From assembly GCA_019022495.1 (NCBI GenBank), contig JAFEKR010000011.1, positions 496,001 to 560,000 of the forward strand: a DNA stretch of 64,000 nucleotides, given 5' to 3'. This document shows, in pieces, positions 32,912-43,149 of the stretch. The notes beneath the pieces are model-generated. The model saw nothing but the letters and a program-made list of their open reading frames with translations. It was not told where the DNA came from and did not search any database. Each line of letters opens with the position of its first letter. Position 1 is the first letter of the stretch. This stretch comes from Epichloe hybrida. Its lineage: Eukaryota; Ascomycota; Sordariomycetes; Hypocreales; Clavicipitaceae. The position numbers and the translations under genes are program-made.

Positions 32912-35902
32912 ATGCGTATTGGATCCTCGACGAGGTTCCTAGCAGCCTTTCTGATTTCAGCCTCAGCTCTAGAGACTCAGCTTGCTCCCCTCCTCAGAAT
33001 TGATCTCGAGCAATTTCCAGATCAAGTTTACGAAGCGGCCTGTCACTCTTGCTGTCCCGTCACCATCAGAACAGTTTTGAGCACCATCATGTAAGTCGCT
33101 ATGCGCGAGCTGGTCGGGAGTGACACGTTTTTTTTTTTTAACAAAGATGACAAGCTCCACCATATTCCAGGACCGAACAGTAAGCATATTTGACGATGAA
33201 CATCAGATATGATGGTTAACAAAGACTGTCAGGAATATGTAACGGCCACGCAGCACGACGTGTCAACTAAATTGGAGTACACAACGCAATTTGTCACGAC
33301 AACAGCCACAACTACCCACGCGTCGGTACGTTGGATAAGAAGAATGGATTGTAGGAAAGCACTTACCAACATGAGGAGTAGTCATATCCTGTCACGATCA
33401 CCAAAACAGTCGGGTAAGTGCCAGGCAATGCAAGCCGAGCCAATGAGCCTCAGTTCGATCCAGCAAACATCGGCGCTAACTCGAGCTTGTAGTTGTCATG
33501 GTCATCACTATAAGCGTGTTGATCCTTCTAGCCCCGAGGACAATGCTGCAGAAGTGCAAAGGCTCGAAGGCCGAACTGATGGATGTCACACAACCACAGT
33601 GACAGAATGGATAACAACCACTGCCACCAGACTTGTCACCGGAATCGAGTCGATTATCAAAACCCAAACTTTGCCGGTGACAGTGTCCGTACCATTTACG
33701 GTCCACGATACCAAGACAATTGTTGGATCTACAACGATCTGGGTGCCTACCACCTATGTTCGCACCACCACTGTGATCAGCGAACATCCTGTGACGCGCA
33801 CTGTGGATAACACGATTTACACAAACAGATCCACAACCGTTTACACAACAATGGTATCAACAGTGGCGACTAGCTATCCAGTTATTTCATATATCACGAA
33901 GTCACTGACTCAGACGGTAACTGCCCCCGGACACTTGACCACAATCACAAGGCCCGCAGAAACCATAACAAGGTCTGGTGAGATTATCACCAAACCAGCA
34001 CAGACAATCACGGAAGCTGGCAAGACTGTTACGGTTCCCGCACAACCCAGTACAGTAACTCTCCCTGCTGAAACACAAACTGTCCCCGGGTCGACCGTGG
34101 TGAAAACTCTCACCAGAACGCTGCCACCCACAACGGTCAAGATAACACAAGACCAAGCCACCAAGACCATCGTTCAACCAGGAACAACAGTAACTGAAGT
34201 ACAGACGCAGACTCTGCTACCATCTCTCATCACAAAGCCTGCCAGTACTGTAACAGTCACGCCGGTATTCAATGTTACCCTTTGTCCAACACCAACAGGA
34301 GCGACAGCACCGCTGTCACCGGCCTCAGACCTCACGTTTGGCTGCAAGCCGGGCTATGTATGCAATCCGCCGAAGCCAAACGGGTGCAACATTTGGCCTG
34401 GGCCTCCCGCAGATGACTTCCTCTGTGATACCAAGGACTGTATTCCATCACCCCCTATCACTAACACCACCTGGGATCAATGCAAGACCCACCACTACCC
34501 GCCGTCCTACGGATACTTTAACCTTGATCCAGAAGCCTTCGGCCTGTCCTACGATATATTCGAGTCTCAATCATACCAGGAAGTCGTACATGGCCACACC
34601 ACAACGGTGACAACTGGGAACTGGGAATCTCAGAAATCTCTTACTGCCTGGCCCAAACCAACCGACACCTCGAGGCCCGTCTCCCCAGCCGTACGAGCTC
34701 GAGCCGCAGAGCCAAACAAGCTGCGGGATTGCAGGAGCAAGAGAGACATCACACCGGCCATCTGCTTCGATGACTGCAACAACGCTTACGTGATTGCCCT
34801 CGCGCAGGGTAAAACTGAGAACTTATGTGCCGAAGGCTCTACCTTCCGCCTGGCTTTCGCGTTCTGTGTCGAATGCATCAAGCTCAATACCAATGCCACA
34901 GACAAGACCATCGGAGACTATGTCGAACCCCAATTTGCACAGTTCATCAACTTCTGCTCCGGTAGAAAGGCCGGCAAGCCAACAATGACTACACCTGATC
35001 AGCTCCAGTCAATGACCACAACGCTGCCAGCCATGGGCACCAGCACCCAAGCCGATACAAGTGAATATGGGTTTACGCCCGTGAAGCCAACAACGACTGC
35101 TAGCAGAGACAGTCCAGCACAATCCTCCACATTTTCTTCACCCACATCCACCTCGACCATCTCATCGACGTCATTGACCTCATCGACCTCGTCCACCTCG
35201 TCCACCTCATCGACCTCATCGATCTCATCGACCTCATCGACCTCGTCCACCTCGTTCACTTCGTCCACTTCGTCCACCTCGTCCACCTCGTCCACCTCGT
35301 CCACCTCGTCCACCTCGTCCACCTCGTCCACCTCGTCCACCTCGTCCACCTCGTCCACCTCGTCCACCTCGTCCACCTCGTCCACCTCGTCCACCTCGTC
35401 CACGTCCACCTCATCCACGTCTATTTCGTCCATTTCGACGTATTTAGCTCCAACTACGGCAACTTCTAGCTCTTCATCTCTCGCTGAAAGCAGCATTGCA
35501 ACATCGGCGTATTATAGTCTTCCCATCTCACAAACTGATGACTTTCCCTCTTCAACCAAAACCAAAAGTTATACCAGCCAGTCCTCGGCAGGAGCTACCA
35601 GCACAACTTCAACTTCAATAACAGATGACACGAACACCAAGTCCCAAGATGGCACGCCATCCCTCAGCCAAGCGTCCTCTACCACTGCCCTGTTTGCCAC
35701 AAACTCCGCCAAAGGGATAGGTAGAACCAAAGACGCAGGTTCCAGCACAACAGCACCGCCGTCTCACACAGTGGGACAAAACGGTTTGCCGTCGTCTAGT
35801 GTCACCCAAACAGCTGCTGCAAATCGACCCATGGCGCCAGGAGTCTTTGCTCCCTTGGCAATTAGCGCAATTCTGGCTACTCTCATGTTGAGCATGCTCT
35901 GA
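32912..35902 (+). CDS. Large Thr/Ser-rich GPI-anchored adhesin-like protein (5' structure unresolved)
   Basis: The exon covering ~33540-35902 is solid. It encodes TVTEWITTTATRLVTG-type Thr/Val repeats (PAETITRSGEIITKPAQTI), a Cys-rich block (GCKPGYVCNPPKPNGC, DDFLCDTKDC), a second Cys module (AICFDDCNNAYVIA, FAFCVECIKLN, FINFCSG), a long Ser-Thr-Ser array at ~35150-35430 and a hydrophobic C-terminus (APLAISAILATLMLSML) typical of GPI attachment. Proteins of this plan are called glycoprotein X or adhesin-like in Hypocreales, and the role is presumed surface binding. The likely first exon, 32912-33091, encodes a signal peptide (MRIGSSTRFLAAFLISASA) and a Cys pair, and ends at a good GTAAGT donor in phase 2. 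No acceptor between it and the frame of the main exon restores phase, with or without a 9-base mini-exon at 33171. The frame stays open from 33209, but that stretch includes intron-like sequence. Treat residues before TVTEW as provisional. Confidence 0.7.
35150..35430 (+). repeat. 9-bp coding minisatellite (Ser-Thr-Ser)
   Basis: More than 25 copies of TCCACCTCG or close variants run in frame inside the adhesin, nearly perfect from about 35275 to 35400. The antisense strand is open and reads Asp-Glu-Val repeats. Such arrays change length easily by slippage. Confidence 0.95.
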
Positions 35903-36258
35903 TGGATTTATTTGTGTCACGATGGTGGAAATTACGTTCTTTTAGATAGCTGCATTTTAGGAATGGGATAATTCCCTTTTATGGAGATAGAAGTTGATGT
36001 TGAGGTTGCTGAAAGCGAACATAAAATAATGGAATTGTATTGGGGGACTTGTTAGATAAGAACTAAAACATGTATCAAATACAAGCAAATTTTTTACCTT
36101 TCCAAGTAAATATTAAAACTTTAAGAATAAACCGTACAGACGGAAAGGGGATATAGCTGCTGTCGAAAGTTGTTCAATAACCGTTCATATTTTACCGTTA
36201 TTTCTTTCGGTTCAAAAGTTGGGAAACATGTTGATTACTATCCTGTCCACATTTCTAT
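35903..36258. other. Convergent 3' intergenic region
   Basis: AT-rich 356 bases between the adhesin stop and the M3 peptidase stop; both 3' ends must lie here. Nothing else is seen. Confidence 0.6.
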
Positions 36259-36657
36259 TTATTTCGTCCCTTGACTGACCCCCAACTCCTCGTAGAACGA
36301 CTCGGTGCTCGGATGCCTACCCAGAAAGTCTTTCAAGGTCTGAAGCTCTTCCTGGCTTCCACCGCGCTGGAGAACAAGTTGACGATATCTACGGCCCTCC
36401 TTGGGATCCATGGGGTCTTTCTTAAAGAAGGAATGGAACATATCGAGAGAGAACACCTGCGAGTAGAGGTAGCCGTAGTAGCCTGCGTCGTAGCCGTTCA
36501 CAAAGTGACCGATGCCGGCATATCGATGGTCGTAATCCCTAGAAGTAGGTCAGCAAATTGTCCATGGTGACGTGATGAGAAATGTCTGGTGAATTATTCG
36601 TAAAAAAACAAAAAAACAAGAAAGATAGATAGAGAGAGAGAGGGAGGGAGAGAGAGG

Positions 36658-36733
<76 letters not shown>

Positions 36734-38790
36734 AAGAGAGAGAGAGAAAGAAATGGACAGAATAATTACGTCTCTTCGCCGAGTTCCTCTGCACCCTTCA
36801 GTCCGGTAATTTCCCGGCGGAGCTCACTCCAAATCTTGGCGATGGGCATGTTCTCAGCCTCCTCGTGTGACTTTGGTGTGTGAATCGTCATGTCGAAGAT
36901 GCCGAAGAAGAGCTGCCTCAAATTGGCAGAAGCCGAGTTGAAATTCTTGGTCTTGATGAGCTTCTCAATCATGTCATCGGGGATCTTGTCGTTGGTGTCC
37001 CACTTTCGAGAGAGGAACTTGAGAACACTGGGCGTCCAGCACCAGTTCTCGAGCATTTGAGAGGGGGCCTCGACGAAGTCGCGCGCGACGCTGGTGCCGT
37101 GGAAGTAGCTGTACCGCGTGCGGGAGGCAAGGTCGTGGATACCGTGGCCTAGCTCGTGGAAGAGGGTGACGACCTCGTGGTGCTTAAGAAGACCGGGTCT
37201 TGTCCCGTTGGGTTTGCTGAAGTTGCAGACGAGGGCGGTGGCGGGATAGTTACGGGTGCCGTCCTGCTTGATGTAGCTTGGCTCGATGTTGAAATTGGCA
37301 TTGTGGCCATACTTGTTGTCTCGGGGATGCAGATCCAGGTAGAGGTATCCCACGAAACCCCCACCAGCCGACTCATCATCCCACACGGAGTAGATGATGA
37401 CGTCCTCGTGCCAGGCGATGTCTTCCGACTTGCCGGTGGGGCTCAGCCGGATTCGGTCCTCTTTGCTCAGCTCGACGAAGACGAAGCCGAAAATCTGCTC
37501 AAAGATTTTGATCATACCCTGATAGGTGGAGTCCACGGGGAAGTACTGGGAAACTTCGTTCTCATCTATGCTGTACTCGGTCTCCTTCATGATCCGGGAG
37601 TAAAAAGAGAAGTCCCAAAGATTGAGGTTGCCGTCAAAGGGCACGCCGCGCGCCTCGCAATCCTTCTTTTTGTATTCGAGGAGGTGGGCATTCTCCTTTA
37701 CTCCGCCAGGCGCCAAACGCTTGCGCAAATCCCCCAGAAACTCGTTCACACGGCTAGGAGACTTGGCCATCTTCCTTGAGATGACGAGGCTTGCATGATC
37801 TGGGTACCCAATCAAACGAGCCGCTTCATCTCGCAGCGCAACGATCTCACGGAAGAGTGGGACATTGTTGACCATCTTGATCGCCTCCGCACAGTTGTAA
37901 GTTCGTCGGGTCTCCTCTCGAACAGCGTACTTGACGATGGGGAACAGGTGGGTGTACTTGAAAGTAACCTTGACCTTGCCCTCATTCTCGCCAGTGCCCT
38001 TCTCGAGCTGGCTGATATCCAGCTCATCCGAGGGCACGCCTTCAAGCTCCTCCGGGGCGAACCAAACGCCACCCATTTCATCGTTCAAGTTCTTTTGGCT
38101 TTGAATGCACAACTGGCTGAGACGCTTCTGAACCTCCTTGAAACGATCTCTCCGAGGTCCTGCAGGCAACAAAAGGCCGTTGCGAATGTACTTTTGGCGC
38201 TCCTTGTCAATGAGGTGTAGTTGCTCGTCCTGCAGATCCTGAGCTTCACGGGTGTTGTAGGCAGCTTCGACCAGTTTGAACACATCCTCGCGCATCTTGA
38301 GCTCAATGTAGAATTCGTCCGCGACCTCCTGCGCTTTGGTCGAAGCTTCTCGGAGCTCCTTGCTTGCAGATACATACTGATAGAACATGGGGACATGGTT
38401 GCTCACTGCCAGGCTATTGTCACTCAGCAAGCCGGGCTCCAGGACATTGGCAAATGTGGCATCCTCAGGTTTGATCTCGGCCACCACCTTGTCCAAGACG
38501 CCCTTGGTAAGCGCATTGTTGCTGTTCACCACTTCCAGAATTGACTCTGGGGTATGTGTGAAGAGGGGTGGCGCCTGAGGCGGGTTCTTATACTGAGCTC
38601 CGGCCATGCTGCTTGTCGTCAAGGGGCGGCGTCTGATTAGAGTGTGTGAAGCTATCCCAGCTCGTGAGAAGAAGGGGTTGACAAGATTGACAAGATTGAC
38701 AAGGTTGACAAGAGCAGTGATGCGGGGGGAAGCTCGTGAGGAAGCCAGGGTGGCGGCGATGATTGATGAGAACGACGAGGTAAAAAGCAA
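36259..38790 (-). CDS. M3 family metallopeptidase (thimet oligopeptidase/saccharolysin type)
   Basis: Zinc oligopeptidase that degrades short peptides in cytosol and/or mitochondria. Exons 38790-36770 and 36538-36259 join at phase 2 to give 766 residues. The zinc site HELGH is at 545-549 and the third ligand Glu574 lies in DFVEAPSQMLENW; other M3 blocks are AIKMVNNVPLFREIV, FFGIFD and, after the intron, RYAGIGHFVNGYDAGYYGYLYSQVF. The intron (231 bp) is mostly a GA microsatellite. The first 61 residues are basic and hydroxylated, end RRRPLTTSS before Met62 and include an LVN-LVN-LVN repeat. This looks like a mitochondrial presequence, with Met62 (MAGAQYKNPP) as the start of a cytosolic form. 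Closest named relative is yeast Prd1, but the subfamily is not certain. Confidence 0.92.
36607..36752. repeat. (GA)n microsatellite inside the M3 peptidase intron
   Basis: Around 120-140 bases of almost pure GA/GGGA on the plus strand, i.e. a CT tract in the transcribed sense of the minus-strand gene, lies between donor 36769 and acceptor 36539. In the pre-mRNA this is a very long polypyrimidine tract. Confidence 0.95.
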
Positions 38791-39690
38791 GGAGGGGGGG
38801 GGGAGAGGGGCAGCTTTAAGCGGCGTCGGCTGGCCAGGCCAGTGTAACTACAGGAAACTAGGTAAGACGTACGAAGTCGAGCATTTGGAGAACTGCGATG
38901 TCATGAACAGTCTGGTGTAGTGTAAACTGGTTGACTGCGAGTGCCCCGAACAGACAACGAAGCCGTCGAAGCCAACGAAGCCAACGAAGCCTTTGTGAGC
39001 GGTGAGAAGTGGATCGACCGTGTGGATCGTGATTCCGGGTCGTGCGGATGGATCGTCTTGCTTCGCATGTTCAACCCCAACGCCTCGGCTATTTGCTTGC
39101 CACAGAACTGGCAGGTGGCGTCATGTCGAGCCATTGTTGACTCGATATTGTTGTCAACCCACGCGATGGCGACACCAGGCAAAGACGGGGCCAATCATCC
39201 ATTCAGCACGAACTGGCCAAGTACGAAGTCGTCATTTTACACGTACATATGTAGAATCGTAGATAGACTCTGCTCTCACTTTGACCCGCATCATTCTGAT
39301 TCATGGCAGATGGTGGCTGCTCTCTGCTGTTTGCGGCCCTATACTGTATACAGACAACAGAAAGCCGTCCCCAACCATGCTCACACTCATAGTCACCAGC
39401 ATCACAGTTGTTTCGTCCATAGCTACACAGTCCATTGTCAACTGTCCTACCAGTATATCATCTACCATAGCAAACTTGACCTATCCATACAAGAAGCAGT
39501 CGCCTCATGAGAGACCCTAAGCCCCCAGAATAGCCCGATCCCGTACTTCATGTGCCTTCCATCGCCAGACAAGTATCAAAACAAAAAAAGTTACGCCATC
39601 CCGTCCGCAGATGCAAATTAAACCAAGGAGTCGTCTCGTATAAAACAGCGTCGTGGTAGAAAGCTACCAAGTACGCGACCATCATCTTGC
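38791..39690. other. Intergenic between M3 peptidase and myosin light chain
   Basis: No gene is supported. It holds a G9-type tract near 38796, an AAGCCAACG repeat at 38961-38990 and AT-rich sequence near the light chain 3' end. Short frames at 38941-39510 show only repeat-derived peptides. Confidence 0.6.
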
Positions 39691-40287
39691 TTAGTTGGCA
39701 AGAATCGTGCGAACAAGTTCTTTGCATGCCGCGTCAGTATATTCAGGAATCCTCATGACGGAAATCTCAGTGAATGGCCGGGGCAAGAGGAAACCTACCC
39801 GTATAGTTGACCTGGCCAGAGCTGGTGTCCACAGCTTTGAGCAGCTCGTCCACTTCTTCCTCGGACATCTTCTCGCCCAAGTTTGTCAGAATGTATTTCA
39901 GCTGACCAACACCAATGTAGCCCGTCATATCCTTGTCGAACACTTGGAAACCCCGGCAGTATTCCTCAGGCTCGCCAGGGTCACGGAAACCGCCCGGGCG
40001 ATTCAGGATGCGCTGGAAAGACTCAAAGTCGACTGCCAAATTAATGATTAGTTATCTGCCGTGATTGGGCTCTGGCGCGAATCGCATGACAGATGGGGGT
40101 ACTTACAGTCGCTGCCAGCTGTCTTCTCGAGGTCTTTGATCTCAGCCAACGTGGGATTCTGGCCACAGGCGCGAAGCAAATCACCCAAGCTGTCAGACGT
40201 GACACGGCCATTTCCGCGCTTGTCAAAGAGGGCAAAGGCCTCCTTGTAGTTGGTGGAAGCCTGTGAATCGTACTGATTAGAAGACAT
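39691..40287 (-). CDS. mlc1: Myosin II essential light chain (Cdc4/Mlc1-type EF-hand protein)
   Basis: Calmodulin-like light chain that binds IQ motifs of myosin II for the cytokinetic ring. Three exons, 40287-40107, 40032-39799 and 39719-39691, phases 1 and 1, give 147 residues, the normal size. Exon one has YKEAFALFDKRGNGRVTSDSLGDLLRACGQNPT. Exon two gives DFESFQRILNRPGGF and CRGFQVFDKDMTGYIGVGQLKYILTNLGEKMSEEEVDELL. The tiny third exon gives ELVRTILAN after VNYT. The EF loops deviate from the calcium-binding consensus (FDKRGNGRVTSDSL, FDKDMTGYIGVGQL), as usual for Cdc4-type light chains rather than calmodulin, which would also be more acidic and better conserved. Both splice donors (GTAAGT, GTAGGT) agree with phase, and the nine-codon last exon is fixed by the NYT-E-LVR join. 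Confidence 0.9.
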
Positions 40288-41310
40288 GGCCCTGACGAAT
40301 AATGTGTAGCTATCGATGAGGCCCGGAAACGTATATCAATTGGCTTGTGCTTGGCAGGCGCGCGAGGGAAGAAGCGTTGTACGCTGCGATAATCTGGACG
40401 CGGAGACAGCTAAAGTAGGAGCGGTCTGTTTGTTGTTCTTTGTGCTGTGTTTGCAGGACAACAGAAAGCGAGACGAAGGCAGCCGGCACGATAAGACCAG
40501 TTGATGGTTCGCATGACTGGGAACGGGCAATGGCGTTGTCGAGAGGCAGTCGACGAATCATGTTGCGACGCTGATTGGTCGCGGGGCTCCTTCCTCGGGC
40601 TCTTTTGTTTACAATGGGAACGGTGGGTGCTGGGGCAACTCACCATTTCTGCTCTGCTTGTCTGAGGAGGCTCGTATTGACGAGCACGTACGGAGAATCG
40701 AGTTTCTGGTACCTGAGAAAAACCTTTCAAGTCTTGGAATTGTAACGAGTCACTCGCAAAGTCGATTCTGCGTCTGCAAAGCGAAAAAAAAAAAAAGGTA
40801 TTGTTGGAGGAGTTGAGGAGACTTGGGGGAAAGGAGCGAGGGTGAGATTGCTCGTCTCGTGACATGAGCAAAGCCCCACGTCCCATCTTTCCCTCTACTA
40901 GCATCTAGCATGGGTCAACATACATCAACAAGGCACGACAGGTCAACAGAGAGCGGCTGCTCGGTTGTTTGACAGGGCAACCGCATCACAATGGCACGAC
41001 CAGGAAGACGAAACAACAACCAACAAGGGCTAGGAACCACTAGAAAGGCTTCTACCGTTGACAAGTATCCTGGTGATTTCTACCTTCCCACCTTCCGGCG
41101 GACAAGGGACGTGCAGGGTTCAAAGCGAAACACCACGAGGGATGCGGCATCCACACACTAAATTGCGGTGGGAACAGCGCTTCCTTTCTTTTCTCCCTCT
41201 CCTTTTATATTTATGAATGTGAGCAGATTTCGACTCTGATGTCTGACTTTTGCGATGATGAAACACCGGCACAAAAGACCGTGGACGAATACACAAACTG
41301 GCTCAGCGCT
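40288..41310. other. 1.0 kb intergenic
   Basis: No gene is supported. The minus strand frame at 40410-40904 has no domain. There is an A12 run near 40785. Confidence 0.55.
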
Positions 41311-42296
41311 TCATCGTTTCTTCGCCATGAGGATATACGTTCCCCAAACCGTGTCAGCCTCTGCAACCCTCCACCCCTCGTCGAGTTTTATCCACGTCGG
41401 CTCCGAACCAACGATTCGATCCATTAGAATATCAGCCAGATCTCCCTGGCCACCCTCTGCTCGACTCTTGATTTCAGGATGAGCATCACGCCAGCCTTGA
41501 AATGCGCTGAATGTGCGAACATATGCTTCCAGCTGGCCTAGATTGATCCTCTTTTGCATCCATGCCGTTTCAGGGTCCGGTACCTCGGCGCAATCAGGTG
41601 TGACGTCGTAGAGAATTCGGCGGATATCCCTCCAGTCTTTTTCTGGGGGATTCACGTCTCGTAGGAGATTGCGGAGCCTGTTCCGTCCCGGTTGTTCCCA
41701 GTAGGCATTCAGGCCGTCAAGACCCGGTTCAACCTGTCCGTCGGCGTAGCAAAACTTGTAAAATATCTTATTGGCTTGTTCATGTCCGATGAGAACATTA
41801 TCTTTGTAGCCCCAGAAAGCGAGCGAACCACCAGGTTTCAGGACCCGGAAAAGCTCTGGCCAGGCTTTATCGTAGTCGAACCAGTGAGCAGACTGGCCGG
41901 CAACGATCATGTCTACAGATTTGTCGGCTAAGAAGGACAAATCCTCGGCGCCTGCTTGACGAAATGTGACCTTGGCGTCCTTGGTCGTGGAGGACGCTTG
42001 CTTGACCATGCCAGGGCTGGTGTCTATACCTACAACTTGACTGAATCGGGGACTCATTGCCCTTGTGATCAGCCCATGGCCACAGCCAATATCCAGCAAG
42101 ACTCCTGAAGAGGATTGCGCATTGTGATGAGCTAAAATTGTCCTGAATAGGCTGGCCGGATATGAAGGTCTGGCTGTGGCATAGCCTGCAGCCGAGAATG
42201 TTGCTTTCCTACAAGCTTCATGGTTAGCAACCTGTTGTCTGTTGCTGTAGTAAACATGCTGAGTGAGTGGCAGCGGCCATACGCGAATATGGACAT
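41311..42296 (-). CDS. SAM-dependent methyltransferase (trans-aconitate methyltransferase-like)
   Basis: Class I methyltransferase with 303 residues. Exon one is only 14 nt (42296-42283, MSIF plus two bases of an Ala codon); exon two is 42208-41311. Donor GTATGG and acceptor TTGTAG join in phase 2 to give MSIFAKATFSAAGYATARPSYP, the characteristic start of this fungal family. The SAM-binding motif VLLDIGCGHGLITRA lies at ~47-61, then VVGIDTSPGMV (motif post I, acidic residue Asp), GAEDLSFLADKSVDMIVAGQSAHWFD and LKPGGSLAFWGY (motif III). The C-terminus has GTYILMAKKR. The fold resembles yeast Tmt1 and its fungal relatives, which methylate small organic acids; the actual substrate is not shown by the sequence. 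Its promoter faces that of the CoA-binding gene 330 bases away. Confidence 0.87.
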
Positions 42297-42626
42297 TGCT
42301 ATAGCGTGTCGATTGAACGGCGGTTTGTGGATTGGCTCATGGCCGTTGGAAACACCTTGATGATATGATTGCAGCGATAGCAGCACGTTGGGACGACTCC
42401 GGCAGCAGGCAGCAAGCAGCAAGCAGCAAGCAGCAAGCAGCAAGCAGCAAGCAGCAAGCACTGCTTTGGCCGAATCGGCCGACCTCGGGATAAACGAGTA
42501 GGCACTTGGAAACCCCGCAACGCCCGACGGATTTATCGTCTTTATCATTAGCTGGAGGGATGAGCTATCAATTATTACTACCGCAAACCCATCGTCCAAG
42601 CACCCATAATACATTGCTGATGCACG
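42297..42626. promoter_or_regulatory. 330-bp bidirectional promoter region with 7-bp repeat
   Basis: The region between two divergent start codons contains an AGCAAGC heptamer array (about eight units, ~42408-42461). Both genes must draw their promoters from it. The repeat reads as Leu-Leu-Ala-Ala-Cys on the minus strand, which creates spurious open frames. Confidence 0.7.
42408..42461. repeat. (AGCAAGC)n heptamer array
   Basis: About eight near-perfect head-to-tail units in the divergent promoter. A 7-base period cannot be coding without shifting frame, so it is a promoter or spacer repeat. Confidence 0.95.
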
Positions 42627-43149
42627 ATGGCTGCCGAAACCGCCGCCCGCAAATTCTTTGCCTCTCCCTTGTTTGCCGTTGTCGGCGCAAGCTCCAACCC
42701 GGCCAAGTTCGGCCATAAAGGCTCGTAATCCGTTCATCGTTCATACACCCGTTGTTCCTTGCTAACCTGCCACGGCTGCAGTTCATGCTTGGTACTTGCA
42801 CCATGGCTTGGATGTCACCCCCATCAATCCTGGGTCGTCAACAGTGACGGTCGGGGGCAAAGACTATCCCACTGTCCCCGACTTATCATCGCTGCCGAAT
42901 CCCAAAGAGACGTCTGTATCTGTCATTACAGCGCCGCCTGTCACGCTCAGGGTTCTGGAGGAAGCAAAGAAACTGGGAATCCCCGCCATCTGGTTGCAGC
43001 CTGGCACGTTTGACGACGAGGTGCTGAAGGTGGCTCTTGGGCAGAGCGCCTTCGAGTCTGTTGTTTTTGGAGCCGGGGGCCGGGGCCACGAAGGCTGGTG
43101 CGTTCTTGTGGACGGCGAAAAGGCCATGAAGGATGCTGGAAAGCTGTAG
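42627..43149 (+). CDS. CoA-binding domain protein (YccU-like)
   Basis: Small Rossmann-fold protein of 153 residues of the CoA-binding_2 group found in bacteria and fungi; its biological role is not established. Exon one, 42627-42720, encodes MAAETAARKFFASPLFAVVGASSNPAKFGHK (segment FAVVGASSNPAKFGHK). Exon two, 42782-43149, continues AWYLHHGLDVTPINP, DLSSLP, SVSVITAPPVT, IPAIWLQPGTFDDEV and GGRGHEGWCVLVDGEKAM. The two exons join only if the first ends AAAG at 42720 in phase 1. The intron then starts GC (GCTCGT), not GT, and ends GGCTGCAG with a GCTAAC branch point. A GT donor seven bases later (GTAATC) is out of phase by one base. So this is either a GC-AG intron or a mutated donor. The family call is firm from VVGASSNP and the central motifs. 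Confidence 0.88.

Noticed and set aside
34999..35496. Antisense 165-codon Asp-Glu-Val repeat frame
   Set aside because: A by-product of the 9-base Ser-Thr-Ser array; no start context or flanking sequence of its own.
33209..35902. Treating the adhesin as one uninterrupted 897-codon frame
   Set aside because: It lacks a signal peptide and runs through sequence with good donor, branch and acceptor signals; the secreted nature of the rest argues for a different 5' end, which I could not resolve.
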